Of a stretch of 64,000 nucleotides of DNA, positions 30,729-43,827 are shown one piece after another. Under the pieces are notes generated by a model. The model saw only the letters and a program-made list of their open reading frames with translations, was not told the origin of the DNA and ran no database searches. Where the stretch lies: NCBI RefSeq assembly GCF_021432765.1, contig NZ_CP058908.1, positions 1,442,001 through 1,506,000 of the forward strand, read 5' to 3'. Source of the DNA: Pseudomonas phenolilytica (GTDB lineage Bacteria > Pseudomonadota > Gammaproteobacteria > Pseudomonadales > Pseudomonadaceae). Made by a program: the position numbers and the translations under genes. Position 1 is the first letter of the stretch; every line of letters begins with the position of its first letter.

Positions 30729-31508
30729 CTAGACGCTCAGCGTCCAGTCATAGTCGACGATCAGCGGCGCGTGCTGCGAGAAGCGCGGCTGGCGCGGCAG
30801 ACGGGCACCACGCACGAAGCGACGCAACCCCGAGGTGAGAATCTGGTAGTCGAAGCGCCAACCCAGGTTGAGCATCTCTGCCTGCTCGGTATCCGGCCAC
30901 CAGCTGAACAGGTCGCCCTCGCGATTGACCTCGCGCAGCGCATCGACGTAACCCATGTTGCCGAAGATCTCGTCCAGCCAGGCACGTTCGGGAGCGAGGA
31001 AGCCCGGGCTCTGCTGGCAGTCGCGCCAGTTCTTCACGTCGAGCTTCTGATGCGCGACGTACAGCGAACCGCAATACAGGTACTCGCGACGCTTGCGACG
31101 CTGCTTGTCCAGGTAGTGGGCGAAATCGTCCATGAACTTGAATTTCTGATTCAGGCTGGCGTCGCCATCCTGCCCGGTCGGCAGTAGCAGGCTAGCGATG
31201 CTGACCTTGTCGAAGTCCGCCTGCAGGTAGCGTCCGTAGCGATCCGCCGTCTCGAAGCCGAGCCCCATGATCACTGCCTTGGGCTGCAGTCGCGAATACA
31301 GCGCCACACCGCCCTGTTCTGGGATTTCGGCGTCGCAGGCATAGAGGAAATAGCCGTCCAGCTGGTAGGCCGGATCATCGAGTTCCAATACAGAGGCGCG
31401 GGTATCCTGCAGGCAGATGACATCGGCATTCTGCGCTTGCAGCCAGCTGAGCAAACCCCGCTGTGCTGCCGCTTGAATGCCATTCACGTTGACGCTGATG
31501 ATCCGCAT
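30729..31508 (-). CDS. crc: Catabolite repression control protein Crc
   Basis: Partner of Hfq in post-transcriptional carbon catabolite repression: the complex sits on A-rich sites near start codons until the CrcZ-type decoy RNA removes it. The 259-residue protein has an exonuclease III-like fold without nuclease function. Visible landmarks are [18 protein letters not shown] at the N-terminus, [10 protein letters not shown] near 29, GGVALYSR near 65 and the closing [11 protein letters not shown]. It is divergent from pyrE, with 84 bp between the starts. The symporter operon and dadA in this window carry candidate A-rich targets. Confidence 0.97.
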   Translation of the reverse strand: MRIISVNVNGIQAAAQRGLLSWLQAQNADVICLQDTRASVLELDDPAYQLDGYFLYACDAEIPEQGGVALYSRLQPKAVIMGLGFETADRYGRYLQADFDKVSIASLLLPTGQDGDASLNQKFKFMDDFAHYLDKQRRKRREYLYCGSLYVAHQKLDVKNWRDCQQSPGFLAPERAWLDEIFGNMGYVDALREVNREGDLFSWWPDTEQAEMLNLGWRFDYQILTSGLRRFVRGARLPRQPRFSQHAPLIVDYDWTLSV

Positions 31509-31592
31509 AAATGGCCCCTAAAAACACGTCCGTGTATGATAACCCAAGCTCTCTGTAATTGGCTAAATCCGTGGCTTTCGGGAATTTTCTTC

Positions 31593-32234
31593 ATGCAGGC
31601 GTACCAGCGCGAGTTCATTCGTTTTGCCATCGAGCGCGGTGTTCTGCGCTTCGGTGAATTCACCTTAAAATCCGGCCGCACCAGTCCGTACTTCTTCAAT
31701 GCCGGATTGTTCAACAGCGGCAGCGCGCTGGCTCAGCTGGGCCGTTTCTATGCGGCGGCGGTGATGGAAAGCGGCATCGATTTCGATGTGATCTTCGGCC
31801 CGGCCTACAAGGGCATTCCGCTTGCCGCCGCGACGGCGATCGCGCTGGCCGAGCAGCACGAGCGCGATCTGCCGTGGTGCTTCAACCGCAAGGAAGCCAA
31901 GGACCACGGCGAAGGCGGCACCCTGGTTGGTGCGCCGCTGGCGGGGCGTGTGCTGATCGTCGATGACGTGATCACCGCCGGCACGGCGATCCGCGAGGTC
32001 ATGCAGATCATCCAGGGGCAGCAGGCCCAGGCGGCGGGCGTGTTGATCGCGCTCAACCGTCAGGAGCGTGGTCAGGGTGAGCTGTCGGCGATTCAGGAAG
32101 TCGAGCGCGATTACGCAATGCCAGTGATCAGTATTGTGTCGTTGTCGCAGGTGCTCGAGTATCTGGAAGAAGATAATCAGCTCAAACAGCATCTGCCCGC
32201 GGTGCAGGCCTATCGCGCGCAGTACGGAATCTGA
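31593..32234 (+). CDS. pyrE: Orotate phosphoribosyltransferase
   Basis: Joins orotate and PRPP in pyrimidine synthesis. The 213-residue protein has [16 protein letters not shown] near 25, the flexible catalytic loop with [12 protein letters not shown] near 100, and the PRPP-binding motif [14 protein letters not shown] at about 120-133. The start at 31593 gives the normal length; an in-frame extension overlaps crc. A DUF4124 gene follows after 20 bp. Confidence 0.97.
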   Translation: MQAYQREFIRFAIERGVLRFGEFTLKSGRTSPYFFNAGLFNSGSALAQLGRFYAAAVMESGIDFDVIFGPAYKGIPLAAATAIALAEQHERDLPWCFNRKEAKDHGEGGTLVGAPLAGRVLIVDDVITAGTAIREVMQIIQGQQAQAAGVLIALNRQERGQGELSAIQEVERDYAMPVISIVSLSQVLEYLEEDNQLKQHLPAVQAYRAQYGI

Positions 32235-32254
32235 TCAGGGATAGGTATCTCGCC

Positions 32255-32842
32255 ATGCTCCAGCCGGTAATTCGCTTGCTCGTTGCGCTGGGATTGCTGA
32301 CCGCGACGCTGGCGGACGCCGCCGAGCTTTATCGCTATACCGACGAGCGCGGTGTGGTGGTGCTTGACCGGCATGGCGTGCCGCCGCAGCACATCGGCCG
32401 CGGTTATGAGGTGCTGAACGAGCAGGGGCGGGTCGTCCGGGTGGTGCCGCCGGCGCCCACGGCCGAGGAAATGCAGCGCCAGCGGCAGGAGAAGGCTCGC
32501 GCGGCGGCCGATGTGCAGCTGCTGCGTCTATATGCCAGCCCGGACGATGTGGAGCGTGCGCGCAAGCGCAAGCTGGCGGAACTCGACAGCGTCATCGGCA
32601 TTACTCAGAGCAATCTGCAATCGCTGCGCACGCAGCAGGAAATGCTGCGGGCCCAAGCCGCCCAGCACGAGCGCGCCGGTCGTGAAGTTCCGCAGAATCT
32701 GCTGACGCAGATCGCCAATCTCGAAAAGGAGCAGGCGGGGCTGCAGCGTGACCAGGCGCGTTACCAGCGCGCCAAGGTCGAGGCGGACGCGAGCTTCGCG
32801 CGTGACCGCAAGCGTGTCGCCGAACTGCTCGGCGAGCGCTGA
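32255..32842 (+). CDS. Secreted DUF4124 protein with coiled coil
   Basis: A 195-residue protein with a signal peptide (cleavage near ADA-AELY at 22). The short DUF4124 unit follows: ELYRYTDERGVVVLDRHGVPPQ, a motif found at the N-terminus of many proteobacterial envelope proteins. Residues 70-190 are rich in Arg, Glu, Gln and Ala with heptad spacing (EMQRQRQEKARAAADVQLL, LRAQAAQHERAG), so a coiled coil is likely. Function is unknown. It is probably co-transcribed with pyrE, and the same neighbour is present in P. aeruginosa. Confidence 0.88.
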   Translation: MLQPVIRLLVALGLLTATLADAAELYRYTDERGVVVLDRHGVPPQHIGRGYEVLNEQGRVVRVVPPAPTAEEMQRQRQEKARAAADVQLLRLYASPDDVERARKRKLAELDSVIGITQSNLQSLRTQQEMLRAQAAQHERAGREVPQNLLTQIANLEKEQAGLQRDQARYQRAKVEADASFARDRKRVAELLGER

Positions 32843-33004
32843 ATCTTCTGCCCACTTCGGCACGGCCGAAATCTCGATCACATGCAGCTACACCCGGGGC
32901 GCTAACAAACAAGCCGCTCTGGATCAATGCTTTTAAGGTATGGATGAGTAATCGCCCCCGGGCCTGTACCTTTCGCCGCGAATTTTCGACGGTGAGATGA
33001 TCGC

Positions 33005-34480
33005 ATGAAAGATAGCGACCTAAGCAGTTATCGGGAGCGTCACAGACCGCGGTCCGCGTTTGCCTCGCGCAGCGACTATCTGGAACATGAGCTGCAGATC
33101 ATGGCGCCGCGGCGCTGGCGTCCGAACCTTCCATTCCGCGATTACCGCTTCGAGATCGAGGACTGGGTGCCGGCCATGGCCGCCACCATCGGCAAAATCG
33201 TGATGGTCGCTGCGGTGGTGGCGGCGTTCGCCGGACCGTTGGGGCTGTCCAACGAGTTCGTCATCGAGAACGTGCGCTTCGAGATGCTGATCGCGGCGAT
33301 CCTCTTCGTCGTGCTGTTCTCCGGTTTCCTCAATCCCACCGCCAACCTGGCGGGCACCCATGGTCCGCTGATCCCCCTGATCCCGCTGATCGTGGCCTCG
33401 GGCGGCCATCCCATGGCGCTCGGCCTGATGGTCGGCTTGCTCGGCTTCGCCCTCGGCGTCGCACGTGGCGGCAGTCTGCTGGCGCGGCTGACCAGCGACG
33501 GGGTATGCGGCGGCTTGCTGCTGTATCTGGGCTTCATCGGGGTGTCGTCGCAGATCCAGAAACTGTTCGCCTGGGCTAACGGCTTCGACATGGGCTACAT
33601 CGCCTTCGTGGTGGTGCTGTCGACCATCGTCATGTACGCCTACCTCGAGCACATCCGCATGCGCTGGCTGGCGATTCCGCTGGGCTCGGTGCTGGCGGCG
33701 GTGATCGCCTTTGCGCTCGGCGCGCCGTTCGAGTTTTCCACCGAACCGGGTATTCCCAACCTCAACCCGGCGTATTGGTGGGGTGCAAACAGCGGCTGGC
33801 AGCTCGGCCTGCCGGAGCTGCACCACTTCGTCGCCGTCGCTCCGTTCGCGGTGCTGGCCGTGGCGATGTGGTCGCCGGACTTCCTCGGCCACCGCGTGTT
33901 CCAGCAGCTGAACTACCCGCCGCGCACGGACAAGGTGCTGATGGATATCGACGACACCATGTGCGTCGCCGCCGCGCGTCAGGCCGTGGGTACGGCCTTG
34001 GGTGGCGGTAACCTGGCCTCGTCCTGGGGCACCTACATGGTGCCGGCGGCGATCGCCAAGCGGCCGATTCCGGCGGGTGCGGTACTGACCGGCCTGCTCT
34101 GCGTGCTGGCGGCGATCCTCGGCTACCCGATGGATCTGGCGATCTGGCCACCGGTGCTTTCCGTGGCTCTGCTGGTCGGGGTGTACCTGCCGCTGCTCGA
34201 GGCTGGCATGCAGATGACCCGCGAGGGCAAGACTTCGCAGTCGGCGGCGATCGTGGTGTTCTCCTCGGCACTGGTCAACCCGGTGTTCGGCTGGTCGCTG
34301 ACCGTGCTGCTCGACAATCTCGGGCTGATCGGCGACAAGGAGCGTGGCCAGAGCCTGAGCCATATGCACCGCTGGGTAATCCCGACAATCGTGTTCATCC
34401 TGCTTTGCGCGGTGATGCTGGGTGTCGGCATGTTCCCGGGGATCCCGGCCATGTTCGAGTCCTTCCGCGTCGACCACTGA
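33005..34480 (+). CDS. DUF3360-family polytopic membrane protein, transporter-like
   Basis: A 491-residue protein with about a dozen hydrophobic segments after a 55-residue soluble N-terminus. Motifs include LNPTANLAGTHGPLIPLIPLI near residue 110, MDIDDTMCVAAARQAVGTALGGGN near 315, and GTYMVPAAIAKRPIPAGAVLTG. The length and the amphipathic motif near residue 110 recall the SLC26/NCS2 fold of anion and nucleobase transporters, and DUF3360 has been grouped with such proteins; the substrate is unknown. It stands alone between the pyrE and argB neighbourhoods, with its own terminator, and I do not recall it at this place in P. aeruginosa, so it may be an accessory insertion. Confidence 0.8.
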   Translation: MKDSDLSSYRERHRPRSAFASRSDYLEHELQIMAPRRWRPNLPFRDYRFEIEDWVPAMAATIGKIVMVAAVVAAFAGPLGLSNEFVIENVRFEMLIAAILFVVLFSGFLNPTANLAGTHGPLIPLIPLIVASGGHPMALGLMVGLLGFALGVARGGSLLARLTSDGVCGGLLLYLGFIGVSSQIQKLFAWANGFDMGYIAFVVVLSTIVMYAYLEHIRMRWLAIPLGSVLAAVIAFALGAPFEFSTEPGIPNLNPAYWWGANSGWQLGLPELHHFVAVAPFAVLAVAMWSPDFLGHRVFQQLNYPPRTDKVLMDIDDTMCVAAARQAVGTALGGGNLASSWGTYMVPAAIAKRPIPAGAVLTGLLCVLAAILGYPMDLAIWPPVLSVALLVGVYLPLLEAGMQMTREGKTSQSAAIVVFSSALVNPVFGWSLTVLLDNLGLIGDKERGQSLSHMHRWVIPTIVFILLCAVMLGVGMFPGIPAMFESFRVDH

Positions 34481-34493
34481 CGGCGCGGGCACG

Positions 34494-34524
34494 AAAAAAG
34501 GGAGCTGATGGCTCCCCTTTTTTT
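34494..34524. terminator. Bidirectional terminator between the DUF3360 gene and argB
   Basis: AAAAAAGGGAGC pairs with GCTCCCCTTTTTTT around a 5-base loop, with one bulged C. A T tract follows the stem in each direction, so it can end both convergent transcripts. Confidence 0.9.
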
Positions 34525-34540
34525 GGTCCGACCGCGGTGT

Positions 34541-38018
<3,478 letters not shown>

Positions 38019-38055
38019 GAGGCTCCTCGATTCATCCTGAAAGGGGGGCGTTGGA

Positions 38056-38511
38056 TCAATGGCTGCCGGAGTGTCCGAAGCCGCCGGCACCGCGGTCGCT
38101 GCTGTCGAACTGTTCGACCAGCTCGAAGCGCGCCTGCACCACCGGCACCAGCACCAGCTGCGCGATGCGCTCGCCGACGGCGATGGTGAAGTCGCTCAGG
38201 CCGCGGTTCCAGCAGGAGACCATCAGCTCGCCCTGGTAATCCGAGTCGATCAGACCGACCAGGTTGCCGAGCACGATGCCGTGCTTATGGCCCAGGCCCG
38301 AGCGCGGAAGGATCAGCGCCGCGAGCCCCGGATCGGCGATGTAGATCGAAAGGCCGGTCGGGATCAGCAGCGTCTGGCCTGGCTGCAGCACGGTATCGTT
38401 CTGCAGCATCGCGCGCAGGTCGAGGCCGGCCGAGCCGGAGGTGGCGTAATCGGGCAGCGGGAAGTCCCGGCCCAGGCGGGGGTCGAGAATCTTGGCTTGT
38501 AGCTGGTGCAT
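38056..38511 (-). CDS. dut: dUTP diphosphatase
   Basis: Hydrolyses dUTP to dUMP, keeping uracil out of DNA and supplying thymidylate synthesis. The 151-residue trimeric-type enzyme has all five motifs: [38 protein letters not shown] and the C-terminal GAGGFGHSG. It begins 1 bp after the coaBC stop codon and leads to algC after 37 bp, so it is clearly part of the same operon. Confidence 0.97.
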   Translation of the reverse strand: MHQLQAKILDPRLGRDFPLPDYATSGSAGLDLRAMLQNDTVLQPGQTLLIPTGLSIYIADPGLAALILPRSGLGHKHGIVLGNLVGLIDSDYQGELMVSCWNRGLSDFTIAVGERIAQLVLVPVVQARFELVEQFDSSDRGAGGFGHSGSH

Positions 38512-38512
38512 G

Positions 38513-39721
38513 TCAGGCCTGCCTGTAGCGATCGGCGATAAAGGCCACCAGCGCGCGGGCGATGTGCCCTTTGCTGGCCTGGCCGAAGCGGGTTACGTGC
38601 TGCTGGCGATCGATTACGCTGACCGCGTTTTCTTCGCTGTTGAAGCCGATGCTCGGGTTGGCCACGTCATTGGCGACGATGAGGTCGAGATTCTTGTCGC
38701 GCAGCTTGCGCATGGCGTAGTCGAGCAGGTTCTCGGTTTCGGCCGCAAAGCCGACGCAGAAGGGGCGATCCGGGCGAGCCGCCAGGGTGGCGAGGATGTC
38801 CGGATTGCGCACCATCTGCAGCAGCAGACCGTCGCCGGTGGTGGGGTCCTTCTTCAGCTTGTGCGGCGCCACCACCTCGGGGCGGTAGTCGGCCACTGCG
38901 GCGGCGGCGATCAGCAGATCGCAGGGCATCGCCGCTTCACAGGCGGCGAGCATGTCGCGCGCGCTGACCACGTCGATGCGCTGCACGCGATCAGGCGTCG
39001 GCAGGAACACCGGGCCGGTGACCAGCGTGACCTGCGCGCCGGCTTCGGCGGCTGCCTCGGCGAGGGCGAAGCCCATCTTCCCCGAACTGTGATTGGTGAT
39101 GTAACGCACCGGATCGATGTTTTCCTGGGTCGGTCCGGCGGTGATCAGCAGGCGCAGGCCGCTCAGGCAGCCGTTCTCGAAACAGTCGGCGGCGGCCTGG
39201 GCCAGCTCCTCGGCCTCGAGCATGCGGCCCATGCCGATGTCGCCGCAGGCCTGGCTGCCGGAGCCAGGGCCGAACAGGCGGATGCCGCGCTGTTCGAGCA
39301 GCTGACGGTTGGCCTGGGTCGCCGGGTCGGCCCACATCGCCTGGTTCATCGCCGGCGCCAGGGCGACCGGCGCGTTGGTCGCCAGCACCAGGGTGGTCAG
39401 AAGGTCGTTGGCGATGCCCTGGGCGAGGCGCGCCATGAGGTCGGCAGTAGCCGGTGCGATCAGCACCAGGTCGGCCCAGCGCGCCAGTTCGATATGGCCC
39501 ATCGCCGCTTCGGCGGCGGGGTCGAGCAGATCCAGATGTACCGGGTGACCGGAGAGCGCCTGCAGGGTCAGCGGCGTGATGAACTCGCGGCCGCCGTGGG
39601 TCATCACCACTCGCACTTCGGCGCCATGGTCGCGCAGGCGACGCACCAGCTCGGCACTCTTGTAGGCGGCGATGCCGCCGCCGACGCCCAGGACGATGCG
39701 TTTACGATACAGCCGCTGCAT
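38513..39721 (-). CDS. coaBC: Bifunctional phosphopantothenoylcysteine decarboxylase / phosphopantothenate-cysteine ligase
   Basis: Performs two middle steps of coenzyme A synthesis. The 402-residue fusion has the FMN-dependent CoaC half first ([20 protein letters not shown], the APAMNQAMW substrate motif near 145 and the [10 protein letters not shown] active-site Cys loop near 175), then the CoaB ligase half ([26 protein letters not shown] and the KKDP segment that binds the CTP-activated intermediate). It is the first gene of the run coaBC-dut-algC-argB and is divergent from radC, as in other pseudomonads. Confidence 0.96.
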   Translation of the reverse strand: MQRLYRKRIVLGVGGGIAAYKSAELVRRLRDHGAEVRVVMTHGGREFITPLTLQALSGHPVHLDLLDPAAEAAMGHIELARWADLVLIAPATADLMARLAQGIANDLLTTLVLATNAPVALAPAMNQAMWADPATQANRQLLEQRGIRLFGPGSGSQACGDIGMGRMLEAEELAQAAADCFENGCLSGLRLLITAGPTQENIDPVRYITNHSSGKMGFALAEAAAEAGAQVTLVTGPVFLPTPDRVQRIDVVSARDMLAACEAAMPCDLLIAAAAVADYRPEVVAPHKLKKDPTTGDGLLLQMVRNPDILATLAARPDRPFCVGFAAETENLLDYAMRKLRDKNLDLIVANDVANPSIGFNSEENAVSVIDRQQHVTRFGQASKGHIARALVAFIADRYRQA

Positions 39722-39858
39722 AGGCCTGCCTTGTTTCTTGTAGAGGATTGCCGGAGTGAGAACTGCGTCGGAGCCGCGCGGGCACCCCGGAAAAATGACG
39801 GGCTAAGATAGCACAGCGCCCGCGACGGAGAAGCGGGCCTGCTCGACAGGGAGGAGAC

Positions 39859-40533
39859 ATGAGCATACGTGACTGGCCGACGGCGGAGCGGCCGCGGGAA
39901 AAGCTTCTGGAACAGGGTGCGGCGGCGCTTTCCGATGCCGAATTGCTGGCGATTTTCCTGCGTACCGGCGTTGCCGGCCGAAGCGCGGTTGACCTGGCGC
40001 GCCACCTGCTTGGCGAGTTCGGCGGGCTGCGCGCGCTGCTCGAAGCCGACCTCGATCAATTCACCACGCATCTGGGGCTCGGCCCCGCCAAGTACGCACA
40101 ATTGCAGGCCGTGCTGGAGATGGCGCGCCGGCATCTGGCCGAGCGGCTGCGTCGGGATTCAGCGCTGGAGTCGCCGCAAGCGGTGCGCGACTACCTCAAG
40201 GCGCGCCTGCGTCACGAGCCGCACGAGCTGTTCGGCTGCCTGTTTCTCGACTCCAAGCACCGGGTGCTGGCGTTCGAGGTGCTGTTCCACGGCACCATCG
40301 ACGGCGCCAGCGTCTATCCGCGGCAGGTGGTCAAGCGCGCGCTGGCGCAGAATGCAGCGGCGGTCATCCTTACCCACAATCATCCGTCCGGCGTCGCCGA
40401 GCCGAGTCAGGCCGATCGCCAGCTGACCCAGCGGTTGAAGGAAGCGCTGGCGCTGATCGACGTGCGCGTGCTCGACCACTTCATCGTCGGCGAGGGCGAG
40501 CCATTGTCGATGGCCGAAGCGGGATGGATGTAA
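39859..40533 (+). CDS. radC: RadC-family JAB-domain protein
   Basis: A 224-residue protein with an N-terminal helix-hairpin-helix region ([23 protein letters not shown], then [15 protein letters not shown]) and a C-terminal JAB/MPN metal site: the Glu in [21 protein letters not shown] and the metal motif [15 protein letters not shown]. Despite the old link to DNA repair, its role is unsettled. GGAGG lies just upstream of the ATG. It is divergent from coaBC and converges with the polytopic membrane gene, with only 6 bp between. Confidence 0.94.
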   Translation: MSIRDWPTAERPREKLLEQGAAALSDAELLAIFLRTGVAGRSAVDLARHLLGEFGGLRALLEADLDQFTTHLGLGPAKYAQLQAVLEMARRHLAERLRRDSALESPQAVRDYLKARLRHEPHELFGCLFLDSKHRVLAFEVLFHGTIDGASVYPRQVVKRALAQNAAAVILTHNHPSGVAEPSQADRQLTQRLKEALALIDVRVLDHFIVGEGEPLSMAEAGWM

Positions 40534-40539
40534 GCGCCG

Positions 40540-41871
40540 TTACGCCAGCAGCGGCACCAGCAGCAGCGGCCCGAGCGCCAGCAGCACGAAGCGGCCGTTC
40601 CAGCCGAAGGCGATGCGCCAGGGCGACAGCCCGGCATGTCGCGCCAGCATCAGTGCGGAGGGGCCGTAAGGCGACAGCAGCATCGCCAGCGAAAAGCCGG
40701 CGAGCAACGCTACCGCCGGCTGCATGACGGCCACGCCCTGTGCGGCCAGTTGCGCCAGCAGCGCGGCGCACAGGTTCAGGGAAATGATCGGTGCGACGCC
40801 AAGCAAGGCCAGCGCGATGACCGCAAGCATGCCGGCACTGCCGAGGCCGAACAGCGCCAGCGGCGAGGTGCCGACGTGAACGACCAGCGCGTCGACCGGT
40901 ACCAGCGCGGCGACGAGCCCACCGAGCACAGCCGAACAGGCGAAGATGAACGTCTCGTTGCGCATGCCGGCGAGGGTGTCGCGAACCTGGCTGTGAATCG
41001 CGCCGAGCCCTTCTCCCTGCGTGCGCAGCATGCCGAGTACCGCCAGCGGTACCAGCAGCATCGCCGCCTGAGTGGCAGACAACGGGGTAAAAACCGCCAG
41101 CAGGGCGATCAGCGCGATACCCAGCAGACTGCCGAGCAGCAGGCTGCGCAGTGGCTGCGGTGGTTCCGGCGTATCGCTGGAGCCGGTGCGACGCAGCTGC
41201 CGCAGTCGGCGGTTCTCCAGCGGCCAGCCGATCAGCAGCAGGAGCAGGGCGGCGAGCAGGCCGAACGGCAGCAACGCCTGCCAGCTCAGTCCGGGTAATT
41301 CACGCGTGAGAATGGCCACCGCGACGCTGGTCGGTGCCAGCAGCGGCACCAGGGCGAAGCCGCGCAGTGCGCTAACCATCACTGCGCGTCGCCCTTCGCG
41401 GCGCTGCGTCTCGCTGTAGCCGCCGTACTGCAGGTGGCGCTCGAGCGAGCCGCAGACCAGCGAAAGCATGCCGAAGCTGAGGATCGAGCTGATCGTCAGG
41501 GTGCTCAGCAGATAGCTCGGATACAGCAGCGCGGGTGGCCCGGCCAACAGCCGTCGATGCAGCTCGCCGAGCGGGCGCAGGCGCTCGGCCAGGCAATGCA
41601 TCAAACCCAGCGCGCCGACGAACGCGCCGTAGTACGCGGCCGCGGCAAGCAGACGCTGGCCCTGTTCCCAGCTGGCTGCGCCGCTCAGCAGCCAGTAGCC
41701 GAGCAGGGCCAGCGTGACCAGGGCGAGTCGGCGTGGGTACGGCATCAGCGAACGCCGGTGCCAGATGAAGAACAGACTCAGCAGCACTCCGCTGGCGACA
41801 CTCAGCGGGCGCGTCTGAGTCGCCAGTGCGAGCAATTCACAGAACAGTGCCAGTGGCAGCAGGGCGGTCAT
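40540..41871 (-). CDS. Unrecognised polytopic inner-membrane protein, about 443 residues
   Basis: Around 12 hydrophobic segments cover almost the whole protein. Loops are short apart from a charged stretch near residue 220 (ENRRLRQLRRTGSSDTPEPPQP) that divides it into two halves of similar size, as in many secondary transporters. The C-terminal motif LSPYGPSALMLA recalls the substrate hairpins of ion-transporter (IT) superfamily members, but I cannot assign a family. The start at 41871 (MTALLPLALF) puts a membrane segment at the N-terminus; an ATG at 41922 would add an arginine-rich extension and is less likely. No clear ribosome site was found. Confidence 0.6.
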   Translation of the reverse strand: MTALLPLALFCELLALATQTRPLSVASGVLLSLFFIWHRRSLMPYPRRLALVTLALLGYWLLSGAASWEQGQRLLAAAAYYGAFVGALGLMHCLAERLRPLGELHRRLLAGPPALLYPSYLLSTLTISSILSFGMLSLVCGSLERHLQYGGYSETQRREGRRAVMVSALRGFALVPLLAPTSVAVAILTRELPGLSWQALLPFGLLAALLLLLIGWPLENRRLRQLRRTGSSDTPEPPQPLRSLLLGSLLGIALIALLAVFTPLSATQAAMLLVPLAVLGMLRTQGEGLGAIHSQVRDTLAGMRNETFIFACSAVLGGLVAALVPVDALVVHVGTSPLALFGLGSAGMLAVIALALLGVAPIISLNLCAALLAQLAAQGVAVMQPAVALLAGFSLAMLLSPYGPSALMLARHAGLSPWRIAFGWNGRFVLLALGPLLLVPLLA

Positions 41872-42245
41872 GGTCGCGGTGCGTCTCGATAATCGGTGAA
41901 ACTTGCCCGGCAAAGCGTGCACGGGTGAGGCGGGTGTGCGAGCTGGCGTCCAGGCTGGCAGTGTCCGAGCGCTCGGTCAATTAAGCAGAACGTTATTCCG
42001 CACGGTGAAATGCCTTTGCATCGCCTGAAGCCACTGGACGCCGATTTCGATATCCGACCGGCGGAGCGAAGGCGGCGGCATGGCTTGGCTGCCGCGACAC
42101 AGGCGGTTCGTCCGTGTGCCACGCGTCTTGCGCGAGCGCGGGTGCGGCGCGCCGTTGGCACTTTGCTACTAAGGCACTACTGACTTTCGTCGCGAAATAT
42201 GGGTAAAACGCTTGGCCGATCGACAAGAACAAACAGAGGCCGTCC
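41872..42245. other. 374-bp divergent intergenic region before the chemoreceptor gene
   Basis: It should hold the promoters of the membrane protein (leftward) and chemoreceptor (rightward). A 12-bp perfect palindrome, CCGAGCGCTCGG, lies at 41965-41976, followed by an AT-rich patch (TCAATTAAGCAG). A second AT-rich patch near 42195 (GAAATATGGGTAAAAC) is close enough to the chemoreceptor to be its promoter. GAGG at 42231-42235 is its ribosome site. I see no gene here, and the partial sigma-28-like and sigma-54-like matches fail on spacing. Confidence 0.5.
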
Positions 42246-43820
42246 ATGCGATCTTCCCCTCGCCTTAACGCGCGCGCCTGCCTGCTGCACGCTTTGGCCA
42301 TCTGCGCTGTGCTGCTGCTCCACTACGCAATCACGCTGCCGTTCCCGCTGCTGGCTGCACTCATCCTTGGGGTGGCGCTGGTGCCCTGGTTCGGTGTCTG
42401 GCGTGCGGGCGACGAGACGAGCAGTGCGGCTGGGGCCGAACCGCAGGCCTTCACCGAACTGAGCAAGAGTCTCTCCCGGCACACCTGCCACAACGCGCTG
42501 TCGGCCGCCCAGGTGGCCTTCAGCGCCGAGCAGCTGGCCGGCCGGCTGCAGTCGCAGCTGCAGGCGGTCAGCGAGATCGCCAACGGCGCCGAGGCGATGG
42601 CCGCCACCGGACAGGACAGCGCCGAGCGCGCCCGTCATACCCTGGAAGCAGCGCAGGCGGTGCGGCGTAGCAGCGATGCCGGGCAGACCGAACTGTTGCA
42701 AGCCATCGCCCGCATGCAGCAGCTCAGTGCGCAGACCCAGTCCAGCCGCGAGCTGATCGACGGTCTGTCGGCGCGTACCGAGGAAATTCGCCAGATCACC
42801 GATGTGATCCAGTCCATTGCCAGCCAGACCAATCTGCTGGCGCTCAACGCCGCCATCGAAGCGGCCCGGGCCGGCGAGGCGGGGCGCGGCTTCGCCGTGG
42901 TCGCCGACGAGGTGCGCAATCTCGCCGCACGGACCTCCAGCGCAACCGAGGAAGTCGGGCGGATGGTCGCCGATATCCGCGAGCAGAGCAGCGCCGTGGT
43001 CAGCCATATCCAGCAGCAGGCCAGCGAACTGGACGAAGCCGCCGAGCAGATTGCCGGTACCGGCCAGCAGCTGACCGGCATCACCGAACTGGCCGGCGGC
43101 GTGGAGGCTCAGGTCGCCGAGATCACCTCCGGCACGGCCAGCAACCATGAACGGCTGACCGCGTTGTTCGTCGCGCTCGACCAGCTGCGTGCCGATGCGC
43201 TGGACAGCGAACAGCAGACCCGCCAGCTGGAGCAGGCCGCCGAACGCCTGGTGGCGCAGGCCGAGAGCGCGAGCGAGCGCCTCGCCGAGGTACAGCTCGA
43301 CGACTATCACCAGGCGATCTACGACCTTGCGCGCCAAGGGGCCGCGGATATCGCGGCGCGCTTCGAGGCGGATATCGACGCCGGCCGCATCGCCGTCAAC
43401 GACCTGTTCGACCGCAACTACCAGGCGCAGCCGGGTACAGATCCGTTGAAGTACCACACTCGCTTCGATAAGTACGCCGATGGCGTGCTGCCGGCGATTC
43501 AGGAGCCGCTGCTGGCGCGCCACGATGCGATCGTCTACGCCATCGCCACCACCCCGGAAGGCTACGTGCCGACCCACAACAATGCCTTCAATCATCCGCC
43601 GGTGGGCAATCCCGAGATCGACCGCAGCCGCAGTCGCAGCAAGCGGCTGTTCAACGACCGTACCGGCGGACGCTGCGGCAGCCACCAGCGCAACGTGCTG
43701 CTGCAGACCTACAGCCGCGACACCGGCGAACTGATGCACGACCTCTCGGTGCCGATCATGGTCAAGGGGCGTCACTGGGGCGGGCTGCGCCTGGGCTATC
43801 GGCCGGAGGCGCAGGCCTGA
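42246..43820 (+). CDS. Methyl-accepting chemotaxis protein with C-terminal sensor domain
   Basis: A 524-residue receptor of inverted layout. Two membrane segments lie at about 11-29 and 32-50, with almost no periplasmic loop. The cytoplasmic signalling region follows, and its hairpin tip is canonical ([25 protein letters not shown] at about 191-215, then [12 protein letters not shown]). After the signalling helices comes a soluble domain at about 350-520 with [22 protein letters not shown], an [11 protein letters not shown] segment and the end [24 protein letters not shown] recall this C-terminal module from other receptors and believe it is Cache/PAS-like; it is placed to sense a cytoplasmic signal. 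No other che gene is nearby. Confidence 0.88.
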   Translation: MRSSPRLNARACLLHALAICAVLLLHYAITLPFPLLAALILGVALVPWFGVWRAGDETSSAAGAEPQAFTELSKSLSRHTCHNALSAAQVAFSAEQLAGRLQSQLQAVSEIANGAEAMAATGQDSAERARHTLEAAQAVRRSSDAGQTELLQAIARMQQLSAQTQSSRELIDGLSARTEEIRQITDVIQSIASQTNLLALNAAIEAARAGEAGRGFAVVADEVRNLAARTSSATEEVGRMVADIREQSSAVVSHIQQQASELDEAAEQIAGTGQQLTGITELAGGVEAQVAEITSGTASNHERLTALFVALDQLRADALDSEQQTRQLEQAAERLVAQAESASERLAEVQLDDYHQAIYDLARQGAADIAARFEADIDAGRIAVNDLFDRNYQAQPGTDPLKYHTRFDKYADGVLPAIQEPLLARHDAIVYAIATTPEGYVPTHNNAFNHPPVGNPEIDRSRSRSKRLFNDRTGGRCGSHQRNVLLQTYSRDTGELMHDLSVPIMVKGRHWGGLRLGYRPEAQA

Positions 43821-43827
43821 CGGCGGC

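Noticed and set aside
42154..42168. TTGGCACTTTGCTAC as a sigma-54 promoter for the chemoreceptor
   Set aside because: Only six bases separate the GG and GC elements, where ten are needed.
42203..42222. TAAAAC...GCCGAT as a sigma-28 flagellar promoter for the chemoreceptor
   Set aside because: The spacing between the two elements is far too short for the sigma-28 consensus.
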